64,000 bases of DNA from Microbacterium arborescens. GTDB taxonomy: Bacteria; Actinomycetota; Actinomycetes; Actinomycetales; Microbacteriaceae. The position numbers and the translations under genes were made by a program. Location of the stretch: NCBI RefSeq assembly GCF_030369635.1, contig NZ_CP128474.1, positions 1,922,001-1,986,000 on the forward strand. Direction: 5' to 3'. The notes under the pieces were generated by a model, which made no database searches, was not told where the DNA came from, and saw only the letters and a list, made by a program, of their open reading frames with translations. Below, piece after piece: positions 9,126 through 18,070 of the stretch (its first letter is position 1; each line of letters begins with the position of its first letter).

Positions 9126-9159
9126 GCTAAGCGCTGAGCTATTATGCCTAAGTGCTTAG
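9126..9159 (+). promoter_or_regulatory. Promoter with two MarR-type operator boxes and leaderless start
   Basis: A -10 hexamer TATTAT (9140-9145) is followed 6 nt later by the GTG at 9152, which fits a leaderless transcript. Two related palindromes flank it: GCTAAGCGCTGAGC (9126-9139) and CTAAGTGCTTAG (9148-9159), sharing CTAAG-N-GCT-N-AG. Their centres are 21 bp apart, two helical turns. They probably bind the MarR protein encoded divergently. Confidence 0.65.
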
Positions 9160-10060
9160 CAATCGGACCGCGCTCCTCGTCATGACCGCCCTCGCGCCCG
9201 TCGTCTGGGGCACCACCTACCTCACCACCACGACGTTCCTCCCGCCCGGGCATCCGCTGCTGATCGCGACGGTGCGCGCGCTGCCGGCAGGATTCATCCT
9301 GCTCCTCGTGGCACGGCGACTCCCGACCGGATCGTGGTGGTGGCGCTCGTGGGTCCTGGGCGCTCTGAACTTCACGGTGTTCTTCGGCTGCCTCTTCATC
9401 GCCGCCGATCGACTCCCGGGCGGGGTCGCCGCGGTGGTCGGCGGCATCCAGCCCCTCATCGTCGCCGTGCTCGGTTGGCGGATCCTGTCCGAGCGGCTCA
9501 CCGTCGTCACGATCATCGCCGGAACGGCCGGGGTCATCGGGGTCGGACTCATCGTCGCGCCCGGCGACGCCGCGCTCGACCCCGTCGGCGTCGCCGCCGC
9601 CCTCAGCGGCGCCGTGTCGATGGCCGTCGGAACGGTGCTGACCAAGCGGTGGGGCGCCGGTCAGCCCCCGCTTGCGGTGACGGCGTGGCAGCTCCTCGCC
9701 GGCGGCATCCTTCTCGCCGCGCTCACGGCAGTCGTCGAGCCGCCGCCCGACGCGCTTCCCACGGCGCCGCAACTCGGCGCGTACGCATACCTGACGCTCG
9801 TCGGCACAGCGCTCGCGTATGTGCTCTGGTTCCGCGGCGTGCGGTCGCTCCCGACGCGCCTGCCCGCCTTCGTCGGGCTGCTGAGCCCCGTCGTGGCCGT
9901 GGTGCTGGGCCTGGTCGTCGCCGGTGAGACGCTGAGCGCTCTTCAAGCCGTCGGGCTGGTGACAGTGCTCGCGTCGGTGACCGCTGCGGTGGCGCAGCCG
10001 CGGACGAGAGCGTCGAACGTACCCCCGGTGGGACTCGAACCCACACTGAAGCGATTTTAA
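9152..10060 (+). CDS. EamA/DMT-family transporter running into a tRNA gene
   Basis: 302 residues with ten hydrophobic segments in two EamA repeats, as in the RhaT/YdcZ-type drug and metabolite exporters. The start is GTG at 9152 (probably leaderless); an in-frame ATG at 9182 is the alternative but would cut into the first helix. The frame does not stop before the minus-strand tRNA at 10020-10092: the last 13 residues (VPPVGLEPTLKRF) are antisense tRNA sequence and the TAA stop is the complement of the anticodon-loop region. Substrate unknown; regulated by the adjacent MarR protein by context. Confidence 0.87.
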   Translation: MLSNRTALLVMTALAPVVWGTTYLTTTTFLPPGHPLLIATVRALPAGFILLLVARRLPTGSWWWRSWVLGALNFTVFFGCLFIAADRLPGGVAAVVGGIQPLIVAVLGWRILSERLTVVTIIAGTAGVIGVGLIVAPGDAALDPVGVAAALSGAVSMAVGTVLTKRWGAGQPPLAVTAWQLLAGGILLAALTAVVEPPPDALPTAPQLGAYAYLTLVGTALAYVLWFRGVRSLPTRLPAFVGLLSPVVAVVLGLVVAGETLSALQAVGLVTVLASVTAAVAQPRTRASNVPPVGLEPTLKRF

Positions 10061-10092
10061 GTCGCCTGCCTCTGCCATTGGGCTACGGGGGC
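10020..10092 (-). tRNA. tRNA with anticodon UAA (nominally Leu), short variable loop
   Basis: Reading the minus strand: acceptor arm GCCCCCG/CGGGGGT (6 Watson-Crick pairs and G1-U72), 3-bp D stem GCC/GGC, anticodon stem GGCGA/TCGCT enclosing CTTAAAA (anticodon TAA), 5-nt variable loop TCAGT, and T arm GTGGG-TTCGAGT-CCCAC. A73 is the discriminator; no CCA is encoded. The anticodon calls leucine (UUA), but leucine tRNAs normally have a long variable arm and this one does not. Its 3' part overlaps the EamA gene on the other strand. Confidence 0.85.
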
Positions 10093-10131
10093 CCGGTCCC
10101 ACGTTACCGGGCTTCCACCGGGCGGCTTGAT

Positions 10132-10373
10132 TGGCAGTAACCGCCCACGCGCGACCCGTGAAGGGGCACAACCTGCCAACCCAACCCGCAGCAGCACCCA
10201 CGCGACCCACTCACCTGGCAGTACCCGCCCACGCGCGACCCGTGAAGCGGCACAACCTGCCAACCCAACCCGCAGCAGCCCCCACGCGACCCACTCACCT
10301 GGCAGTAACCGCCCACGCGCGACCCGTGAAGGGGCGCGACCTGCCAACCCAACCCGCAGCAACACCCACGCGA
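10132..10373. repeat. Three tandem copies of an 84-bp unit
   Basis: Copies start at 10132, 10216 and 10300, exactly 84 bp apart; the third stops matching after about 74 bp (10373). Copies 1 and 2 differ at three positions, 1 and 3 at three. Each unit opens with TGGCAG and has CTGCCA at unit positions 42-47, an inverted pair, with a small CCC-GTGAA-GGG hairpin inside that is broken in copy 2. It fills most of the gene-free stretch between the tRNA (10092) and the ndh end (10435), upstream of the tRNA on its strand. No coding function is supported. Confidence 0.9.
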
Positions 10374-10387
10374 GACCGGGGAACGAC

Positions 10388-10420
10388 GAGGCCCCCGTCA
10401 CCGAGCGGTGCGGGGGCCTC
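10388..10420 (-). terminator. Terminator of ndh
   Basis: GAGGCCCCCG (10388-10397) pairs with CGGGGGCCTC (10411-10420); the 13-nt loop can pair further (CACCG/CGGTG). It begins 15 nt beyond the ndh stop on the minus strand. Confidence 0.8.
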
Positions 10421-10434
10421 GGGGTGCACGAGCC

Positions 10435-11883
10435 TCAGCTCGCGTTGACCTTGTTGTCCTTCTCGGCGGGGGCGACCGCTGCGGCGCCCTCGTCCTTCGC
10501 GACGCTCTTCGGGTCGATCGGCGGCTGCGGGTTCTCCGCGGCGGGCTGCGCGGGACGCGGACGCGCGGCGAACTCCTCGAACGCAGCACGCGGCGTGAGC
10601 GTGCCCTGCAGAGCGACGTTGTCGCGGCCGAGCCAGAAGTTCATCCACCAGTCGCCGACGACGCGCCACTTGCGCTCCCACGACGGCATCGCGAGACCGT
10701 GGTAGCCGCGGTGCGCGACCCAGGCGAAGAAGCCCTTGATCGCGATCTTGCCGGACTGGAAGACACCGTTGCCGAGGCCGAGGCCGGCGACCGCACCGAG
10801 GTTCTTGTGGAAGTACTCGCGCGGCGTCTCGCCCCGGAGCACGGCGACGAGGTTCTTCGCCAGCAGCTTGGCCTGACGCACGGCGTGCTGCGCGTTGGGC
10901 ACGCAGTAGCCGCCCACGCCGCCGCCGGTCAGGTCGGGAACGGCCGAGATGTCACCGGCAGCCCAGGCGCCCTCGACGATCTCCTCGGGCGTGCCGACAC
11001 GCAGATCGGCGCGGGTGCGGATGCGGCCGCGCTCCTCGACGGGCAGGTCGCTGCCGCGAACGACCGTCGGGTTCGCCATGACGCCGGCGGTCCAGATGAT
11101 GACGTCGGTGGGGATGACCTCACCCGTCGACAGTGCAACGTTGCCGCCCTCGGCGCCCTGCACCTGCGTGTCGAGGTGCACGTTGGCACCCTTCTTCGCG
11201 AGGTCCTTCAGCACCCACTGGCTCGTCTCGAGCGAGACCTCGGGCATGATGCGTCCCATGGCCTCGATGAGGTGGAAGTGCGTGTCCTCGAAGCGCAGCT
11301 GCGGGTAGCTCTTCAGGAGCGACGACGCCATCGCGCGCAGCTCTGCGAACACCTCGATGCCCGCGAAGCCGCCACCGACGACGACGACGGTCAGCAGACG
11401 GTCGCGCTCGGGGCCGGCAGGCAGGTTCGCCGCACGGTCGAAGTTGGTGAGGATGCGGTCGCGGATCGCCATCGCCTCTTCGACCGTCTTCAGACCGATC
11501 GCGTTGTCGGCGATGCCCGGGATCGGGAAGGTGCGCGAGACGGCACCGGCGGTCACGACGATCTGGTCGTAGCGGTGCTCCCACGGCTCGCCCTGCTCGG
11601 GCGTGATCGTCGCGACCTTGTTGGCGTGGTCGATCTTCGTGACCTTCGCGTTGACGACGTTCGTCCGCTTGAGGTGACGGCGAAGACCGACGACGACGTG
11701 GCGGCCTTCGATCTCACCGGCCGCGACCTCGGGGAGGAACGGCTGGTAGGTCATGTAGGGCAGCGGGTCGACGATGGTGACCTCGGCCTCACCCTTGCGG
11801 AGGTGCTTCTCGAGCTTCCACGCGGTGTAGAAGCCGGCGTAGCCGCCACCGACGACGAGGATCTGGGGCACAGATGTGGACAC
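10435..11883 (-). CDS. ndh: Type II NADH dehydrogenase (NDH-2)
   Basis: 482 residues. A peripheral membrane flavoenzyme passing electrons from NADH to menaquinone without pumping protons. An N-terminal FAD-binding Rossmann motif (VVGGGYAGFYTAW, about 10-22), a second dinucleotide motif (VVVVGGGFAGIEV, about 167-179) and the late FAD motif GAWAAGDISAVPD are present; the C-terminal WVAHRGYHGLAMPSWERK region fits the membrane-anchoring end of NDH-2. A tail of about 50 residues rich in Ala, Pro and Glu is extra. Monocistronic by its terminator. Confidence 0.9.
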   Translation of the reverse strand: MSTSVPQILVVGGGYAGFYTAWKLEKHLRKGEAEVTIVDPLPYMTYQPFLPEVAAGEIEGRHVVVGLRRHLKRTNVVNAKVTKIDHANKVATITPEQGEPWEHRYDQIVVTAGAVSRTFPIPGIADNAIGLKTVEEAMAIRDRILTNFDRAANLPAGPERDRLLTVVVVGGGFAGIEVFAELRAMASSLLKSYPQLRFEDTHFHLIEAMGRIMPEVSLETSQWVLKDLAKKGANVHLDTQVQGAEGGNVALSTGEVIPTDVIIWTAGVMANPTVVRGSDLPVEERGRIRTRADLRVGTPEEIVEGAWAAGDISAVPDLTGGGVGGYCVPNAQHAVRQAKLLAKNLVAVLRGETPREYFHKNLGAVAGLGLGNGVFQSGKIAIKGFFAWVAHRGYHGLAMPSWERKWRVVGDWWMNFWLGRDNVALQGTLTPRAAFEEFAARPRPAQPAAENPQPPIDPKSVAKDEGAAAVAPAEKDNKVNAS

Positions 11884-11914
11884 GTTCGGAAGAACTCCTT
11901 GATCGGGGGCTCGG

Positions 11915-13180
11915 CTAGCGCGACGCGCGGGCCGATCGGATGCGCCGGACAGCAGCAGTGACGCCGAGCGCCACCAGTATAGCGGCCATGGTCACACCCA
12001 AGAGCGGGACGGTCCCGTACAGGAGCGTGTTCATGCTCGGCAGAAGCGGCGACCCGGCCTCGGACGGAGGGTCCGCGGCCGGCAGCTCCGGCAGCGCGAC
12101 GGGCGAGGTCGTGGGCTGAGGCGCGGGCGCCTGCTCCGCCCGGCGGTAGATGCGCACCCATTCCGCAAGATCGCCCATCGGGTTCTCCGACACCGCCGGA
12201 ACGGCCGCACTCACCGCAGCCGCGGCATCCAGCAGTCCGTAGCCGTAAAGCGGATCGGGCTTCGCCGAGACGCCGGGGACCGCGCGCGCGGTCTTGATGA
12301 TGCGGTTGATGACGTTGTTCGCGTCGAGCCCGGGATGTGCCGAGCGCACCAGCGCGGCCACGCCCGCGACGATCGGGGCCGCGCCGCTGGTGCCGTCCCA
12401 CACCACGATGCGGCCGTCGGCCGAGACGCCGAGCAGTCCCTCGCTCGGCGCCGAGATGCCGATCGTGATGCCCTGCGTCGACGCCTCCTGGCTCGCGACT
12501 CCCCCACGATCGACGCCGCCGACGGTGAGGACACCGGGGATCGTGGCCGGCGCGCCGACGCGATCGGTTCCCGTCCCCCGGTTCCCGGCGGCGACGACGA
12601 CCACCACGTCATGGTCGTAGGCGTACTGGAAGGCCGTGTCCCACGACGGGTCCCACTCGAGGAGATTCGTCGTGAACGACAGGTTGATGACGTCGGCGCC
12701 CTGATCGACGGCCCACGTCATCGCGTCGGCGACCTGCGTCGCGAACGGGATGTCGGACGTGCCGCCGAAGCCGATGGACAGCGAAAGCAGCCTCGCCTCT
12801 GGCGCGACGCCGATCATGCCGGTGTCGGGTCCGGTGCCGCGGGATGCCGCGAGCGAGGCGACCCAGCTGCCGTGATCGCGGTCATCGCCGCCGACGGGCG
12901 TACGTCCGTCGGCGCTTCCTGAGCCCGAGAAGTCTGCGCCCGCGCTGACCGCGCCCTCGAACTCGGCCGGACCGCGACCGATGCCCGTGTCGATCACCGC
13001 GATCGTCGTACCGGCCCCGCGCGTGGTCTGCCACGCCGTGCGGACCCCGTAGTCATCGAGCCAGTACTCCGCCTGGCGCGCGGGATCGGGCGGGGGCACC
13101 ACTGCACCGGCCGTCGTCGCGCTGACGACGAGCACGCCGACGACGGCCGCGCGCAGGAGCCGCCCGACGCGCCGCGTCAC
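11915..13180 (-). CDS. Secreted/membrane-anchored S8 subtilisin-like protease (mycosin-like layout)
   Basis: 421 residues from GTG at 13180, which overlaps the DUF501 stop as GTGA. A signal segment (about 8-28) is followed by the peptidase: catalytic D64 (VIDTGIG), H103 (DHGSWVASL), oxyanion N200 (AAGNRG) and S265 (GTSGAAP). A Pro/Ala-rich linker leads to a C-terminal membrane helix (about 390-412) and a basic tail. This signal-protease-linker-anchor layout is that of mycosins, which serve type VII secretion, yet no ESX genes are nearby. Probably a cell-surface protease of unknown substrate. Confidence 0.9.
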   Translation of the reverse strand: MTRRVGRLLRAAVVGVLVVSATTAGAVVPPPDPARQAEYWLDDYGVRTAWQTTRGAGTTIAVIDTGIGRGPAEFEGAVSAGADFSGSGSADGRTPVGGDDRDHGSWVASLAASRGTGPDTGMIGVAPEARLLSLSIGFGGTSDIPFATQVADAMTWAVDQGADVINLSFTTNLLEWDPSWDTAFQYAYDHDVVVVVAAGNRGTGTDRVGAPATIPGVLTVGGVDRGGVASQEASTQGITIGISAPSEGLLGVSADGRIVVWDGTSGAAPIVAGVAALVRSAHPGLDANNVINRIIKTARAVPGVSAKPDPLYGYGLLDAAAAVSAAVPAVSENPMGDLAEWVRIYRRAEQAPAPQPTTSPVALPELPAADPPSEAGSPLLPSMNTLLYGTVPLLGVTMAAILVALGVTAAVRRIRSARASR

Positions 13181-13695
13181 GCGGCCACCCGCGGGGTGGC
13201 GCATGTGCATCGCTCGGGCGACCAGGTCGATCGCTCGAGCGCGAGATCGCCGATGGGGTTGACCCCGGGTCCGGCCGCGAGTGCGTGCGCCGCGACGGCG
13301 TGCAGGCACTTCACACGCGTGGGCATGCCTCCGGCCGAGATGCCCGCGATCTCCTCGACCTCTCCGTAGGCTGCCCGGTCGGCGAGGTAGCTCTCGTGGG
13401 CGCGCCGATACGCCTCTGCTACCTCGGCGTCCTCAGCCAGGAGGTCGGACAGGTCACGCATGACATGGGTCGCCTCGAGCGCCGACATGGCGGCGGTGGC
13501 ACCCGGATGCGTGAGGTAATAGAAGGTCGGGAAAGGCGTGCCGTCGGGCAGCCGCGGTTCCGTCGAGACGACCGTCGGGTTGCCGCACACGCAGCGCGCC
13601 GCGATACCCACGACTCCCCGCATCGGACGCCCCAGCTGCTCGCGCATGACCTCGAGGTCGGCGTCGGTCGCGGGTGTCAGGGCCGTAGCAGTCAC
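13177..13695 (-). CDS. DUF501 domain-containing protein
   Basis: 172 residues with the family's conserved core: RPMRGVVGIAARCVCGNPTVV (two cysteines), LPDGTPFPTFYYLTHP, and GGMPTRVKCLHAVAAHALA near the end, plus a final C-rich stretch. DUF501 proteins are actinobacterial, of unknown biochemical role, and nearly always lie after divIC and eno, as here. The conserved Cys/His residues may bind a metal (inference). Couples to the downstream protease through a 4-bp overlap. Confidence 0.93.
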   Translation of the reverse strand: MTATALTPATDADLEVMREQLGRPMRGVVGIAARCVCGNPTVVSTEPRLPDGTPFPTFYYLTHPGATAAMSALEATHVMRDLSDLLAEDAEVAEAYRRAHESYLADRAAYGEVEEIAGISAGGMPTRVKCLHAVAAHALAAGPGVNPIGDLALERSTWSPERCTCATPRVAA

Positions 13696-13753
13696 CCAGA
13701 CAGGCTACCGTCCGCTGCTGGCCGACTCCTGGGGCCCGGGGGGGGCGCGGCGG

Positions 13754-14224
13754 TCAGGGACCGGTCGCGGCCGTGCGCGCCGATCCGCTCGTCACGACGG
13801 ATCGCACGAACTGCGACATCCAGTCGGTGCGCGTGCGCTCCACGTCGCTCGAAACAGCAGCCGGGTCGTCGGGCACCGCGGAGGCGGGGAGGTCGTCGTC
13901 GATGAGGTAGACGACCTCACCGGGACGGACGTAGTACAGGCGCTCACGCGCCTGGGTCATGATGAAAGCCGGGTCGCGCCACTGCTCGCGTTCGGCAGCG
14001 AGGGCATCGACCTCGTCCTGGCCGACACGGACGGACTCTTCGAGTGCCGCGATCTGCGCGCGCTGGTCGAGATAGGTGCTCACGGAAGGCACCAGCACGC
14101 ATGCGGCCAGCACGACGAGGCCGAGCATGATGAAGGCGAAGCCCGACACGCGGATGCCCCCCATCCACTCCCGGACGTCGACCCGCCGCCGGGCACGAGA
14201 AGAGGGAGCCGTCGTCTTGACCAC
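13754..14224 (-). CDS. FtsB/DivIC septum formation initiator family protein
   Basis: 156 residues from the GTG at 14224, which has a GGGGGA ribosome site; a GTG at 14242 would add six residues. A basic cytosolic N-terminus, one membrane helix (about 28-47), a coiled coil (DQRAQIAALEESVRVGQDEVDALAAE) and the family motif RERLYYVRPGEVVYLIDD follow. Works with FtsL and FtsQ in the divisome. Lies between eno and DUF501, the standard actinobacterial order. Its start region is folded in a hairpin (14204-14231). Confidence 0.92.
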   Translation of the reverse strand: MVKTTAPSSRARRRVDVREWMGGIRVSGFAFIMLGLVVLAACVLVPSVSTYLDQRAQIAALEESVRVGQDEVDALAAEREQWRDPAFIMTQARERLYYVRPGEVVYLIDDDLPASAVPDDPAAVSSDVERTRTDWMSQFVRSVVTSGSARTAATGP

Positions 14225-14231
14225 GGCTCCC
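14204..14231 (-). terminator. Hairpin spanning the divIC start (attenuator/terminator of eno)
   Basis: GGGAGCCGT (14204-14212) and ACGGCTCCC (14223-14231) are perfect arms around a 10-nt loop. On the minus strand the 5' arm contains part of the ribosome site and the first base or two of the GTG start of divIC. It may end eno transcripts and reduce divIC translation. Confidence 0.6.
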
Positions 14232-14255
14232 CCTCTCGTCACGTTTCAGCGCAGG

Positions 14256-15635
<1,380 letters not shown>

Positions 15636-17153
15636 CTATGACGCGGGATCCACCCGCAGGGCGAGAGCGAGCCCGTCCCAGCCCTTGAGGTCGAGCGTCT
15701 GCAGCGCGGTCGCGTCGAAGCGCCGGTCACGCGCGAGCATCTCGAGTGCGCGGCGCGTGCCTGCCACCTGCTCGTCCTCCGTCGCGGGATCGCTCACCCG
15801 CCCCGCGCGCACGACGTTGTCGACCACGACGATCGCGCCGGGTCGGGTCAGCCTCGCCGCGTGGTCGAGGTAGATCGTGTTCGATTCCTTGTCGGCGTCG
15901 ATGAAGACGAGGTCGAACTCCTCATCGACATCCGGGAGGACGTCGGCGCCACGACCGACCCGCACCTCGACGCGGTCGTCGACGCCGGCCCGCGCGATGC
16001 TGGCGCGGGCGACGTCCGCGTTGCGCGCCTCGGCCTCGATGCTGAGCAGCCGTCCGTCGTCGGGGAGCGCGCGCGCCATCGCGATGGTCGAGAAGCCGCC
16101 GAGCGTACCGATCTCGAGAACCCGGCGGACGCCCCCGATCCTGATCAGCAGCTGAAGCAGCTTGGCGCTGAGCGGAGAGACCTCGATCGCGGGCAGCCCC
16201 GCCGCACGCTGGTCGGCGAGGGCGGCCTCGAGTGCGGGATCCGGTGTCACGAGAGTCGCCGTGAGATACGCGTCGGTGCGCCTCCAGCTGTCGGGAGTGG
16301 GGTCGGTCGTCATGCCTTCAGCCAACCGCACGACGTCGGTGCGCGCCAGCATCCGCGCCGCTCTCGTCTCAGCGAACGCCGCAGACACGGCCGGAAGCAG
16401 AGCATCGGCGGTGCGCCGGTAACCCAGTGCGCTCGGGTGGAACCGATCGAGCGCGAACATCTCGTCGGGGTTGTCGACGAACACCGGGCCCACGGCGCGG
16501 CGGAGCGAGACGACACGCGCACCTGCGGCACCCGCGGCCCTCCCCTGCGCCTCCGCGAGCGCTCGCGATGCCCGCGAGGCGAAGCTCCGCAACGGCTGCG
16601 GGACGGGGCGCAGGGCGCCGAGGTCCGGACAGGTCCCGACCACGACGGCGCATCCGCGCGCTCGCAGCGCATCGACCGCGTCGGCGAGACTGCGTGCGGC
16701 CTCGCCGGGAGGAATCCGATGCGTGACATCGTTGCCGCCGACGACGATGACCGCGACGTCCGCAGACGCGTCGTCTCCGAGCGCGGCGATCTGGTCGCCG
16801 AGCGTCGACGACTCCGCTCCGACGACGGCGCCGGTCCGCAGCCGCACCGGGCGATGCGTCCGCTTCGCGAGACCGCGTGCGAGCCGCCCGCCGAGCGTGT
16901 CCTTGCGGCGCTCGGCCCCGAGCCCCGCCGCGAGCGAGTCGCCGAGCATGACGAGACGCACCGGCTCACCCGCATAGGAGCGCCGCCAGAGGCGATCGGC
17001 GTCGAGCGCGAGCTCACCGAGCGGTTTGCCGATGCGTTCGCGGGCGAGTGCGGCCTGTCGGGTCAGCACGAGGCGCGAAGCGAGCACGACCGCCCCGGCC
17101 GAGATGACCGCGCCGCCGACGGCGGCCCCGATGCGCGCCGCTGGTGTGGTCAT
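15636..17153 (-). CDS. Fusion: SGNH/GDSL hydrolase + family-3 O-methyltransferase
   Basis: 505 residues in one uninterrupted frame. Residues 1-280: N-terminal hydrophobic segment (about 8-28) and SGNH esterase fold with GDSLAAG (S73), VGGNDVTH and DRFHPSALGY (the Asp-His of block V). Residues 281-505: an SAM-dependent O-methyltransferase of the catechol type, with VLEIGTLGGFSTIAMARALP and DLVFIDADKESNTIYLDHA. An internal ATG (16313) opens the second half exactly where stand-alone methyltransferases start, with GAAGG just before it, so it may be a recent fusion, an internal start, or loss of a stop codon. ATG at 17153 chosen. Confidence 0.82.
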   Translation of the reverse strand: MTTPAARIGAAVGGAVISAGAVVLASRLVLTRQAALARERIGKPLGELALDADRLWRRSYAGEPVRLVMLGDSLAAGLGAERRKDTLGGRLARGLAKRTHRPVRLRTGAVVGAESSTLGDQIAALGDDASADVAVIVVGGNDVTHRIPPGEAARSLADAVDALRARGCAVVVGTCPDLGALRPVPQPLRSFASRASRALAEAQGRAAGAAGARVVSLRRAVGPVFVDNPDEMFALDRFHPSALGYRRTADALLPAVSAAFAETRAARMLARTDVVRLAEGMTTDPTPDSWRRTDAYLTATLVTPDPALEAALADQRAAGLPAIEVSPLSAKLLQLLIRIGGVRRVLEIGTLGGFSTIAMARALPDDGRLLSIEAEARNADVARASIARAGVDDRVEVRVGRGADVLPDVDEEFDLVFIDADKESNTIYLDHAARLTRPGAIVVVDNVVRAGRVSDPATEDEQVAGTRRALEMLARDRRFDATALQTLDLKGWDGLALALRVDPAS

Positions 17154-17229
17154 GACGCCAGCACAACACCATCGGGTGAACGGCCGCAGAAGACGATCCG
17201 ACGAACAGCCCAACGGCGTCGGCGTGCGG

Positions 17230-17820
17230 TCAGTCCGGCTCAGGTGCGAGACCGAGATCGCGCACGAGGTAGATCCACGGGAACGCCCGGCAACCGACCT
17301 CCCAACCGTCCTGGAGCTCGCGCTCCAACGAGACCCGCCACAGGATGCGGCGATGCTCCCACTGGGTCTCGGTCCGGCGCATCCGGTGCGCGAGCATCCC
17401 CGCCCCGACGGTCCGCCAGCCCTGCCGACCCGCCGCCTCGAGTTCGGGCAACTCGTCGAACGCGGTGACAGGTCCGAGCCACCGTTCCTCCGTCGATTCC
17501 TCCACCGCCGGCGGCTCCGCTCCGAAGCGTTGCTGCGCGGCCTGGCGGGACATCCCCAGCTCCGCGCCGATGCGAGACCAGCTCGCGCCCGCGGCGCGGG
17601 CGGCGACGACTGATCGGTGCAGAAGCGAGCGCGCCGCGCGCTCCGCTGCGGCGCTGGCGGCGATGACTCTCACGTGGCCCTCGACGTCGATGCCGGCCGC
17701 TTCCTCGACCTGGGCGGCGTCGAGGACGACGCGACCGATGGCGTCGCCGATGATCTCGAGGGCGACGGGTGCGCCGCCGGTCGTGAGGGCGTCGTCACCC
17801 GTGGATCGATGCGTGGTCAC
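17230..17820 (-). CDS. Unknown protein with helix-turn-helix (possible regulator)
   Basis: 196 residues from GTG 17820, which overlaps the stop of the upstream membrane gene as GTGA. Around residues 80-110 lies a helix-turn-helix of the type seen in many actinobacterial proteins (WSRIGAELGMSRQAAQQRF). The C-terminal half has repeated Trp-rich segments (GWRTVGAGMLAHRM, DGWEVGCRAFPW). No family is recognised with confidence. Its partner is a two-helix membrane protein; palindromes upstream of the pair are candidate binding sites. Confidence 0.7.
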   Translation of the reverse strand: MTTHRSTGDDALTTGGAPVALEIIGDAIGRVVLDAAQVEEAAGIDVEGHVRVIAASAAAERAARSLLHRSVVAARAAGASWSRIGAELGMSRQAAQQRFGAEPPAVEESTEERWLGPVTAFDELPELEAAGRQGWRTVGAGMLAHRMRRTETQWEHRRILWRVSLERELQDGWEVGCRAFPWIYLVRDLGLAPEPD

Positions 17821-18068
17821 ACCGATCCGTTCGTCCGGGCGGGGAGCCACGTCGGCGTGTGACCGGCGCGGCTCATGCCCGTGACCAGACCCCAGAGGTA
17901 TGCAGCGAGGACGATGGCGGCGATGCCCGCGCCGAGCGCGAACCCGCCCCAGAACCCCGACCAGTCGAACCCGATGGCGGCGAGAGAGAGCACGGCTCCG
18001 GCGACGGCGGATACGGCTGCCACCCACCGGATCCGGGTGACGTGATGACGCGGGTTTGGCTTGTCCAT
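17817..18068 (-). CDS. Small two-helix membrane protein
   Basis: 83 residues with two hydrophobic helices (about 13-33 and 40-62) and short polar ends. Unrecognised family. First gene of an operon with the HTH protein (4-bp overlap at 17817-17820). Preceded by the double palindrome at 18071-18116, which also overlaps its likely promoter; the ATG at 18068 is only a few bases from the palindromes. Confidence 0.7.
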   Translation of the reverse strand: MDKPNPRHHVTRIRWVAAVSAVAGAVLSLAAIGFDWSGFWGGFALGAGIAAIVLAAYLWGLVTGMSRAGHTPTWLPARTNGSV

Positions 18069-18070
18069 GC

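Noticed and set aside
8630..10210. 526-residue reading of the MarR gene including upstream sequence
   Set aside because: The extension is antisense to the EamA gene and the tRNA; the MarR domain starts at ATG 9109.
10132..10373. CRISPR-like array
   Set aside because: Units are contiguous with no variable spacers, 84 bp long, and no cas genes are near.
10057..10401. 114-residue minus-strand frame with a 28-residue repeat across the 84-bp array, and a similar plus-strand frame (10131-10448)
   Set aside because: Open only because the unit length is a multiple of three; the minus frame overlaps the tRNA, neither has a ribosome site, and the peptides show no known family.
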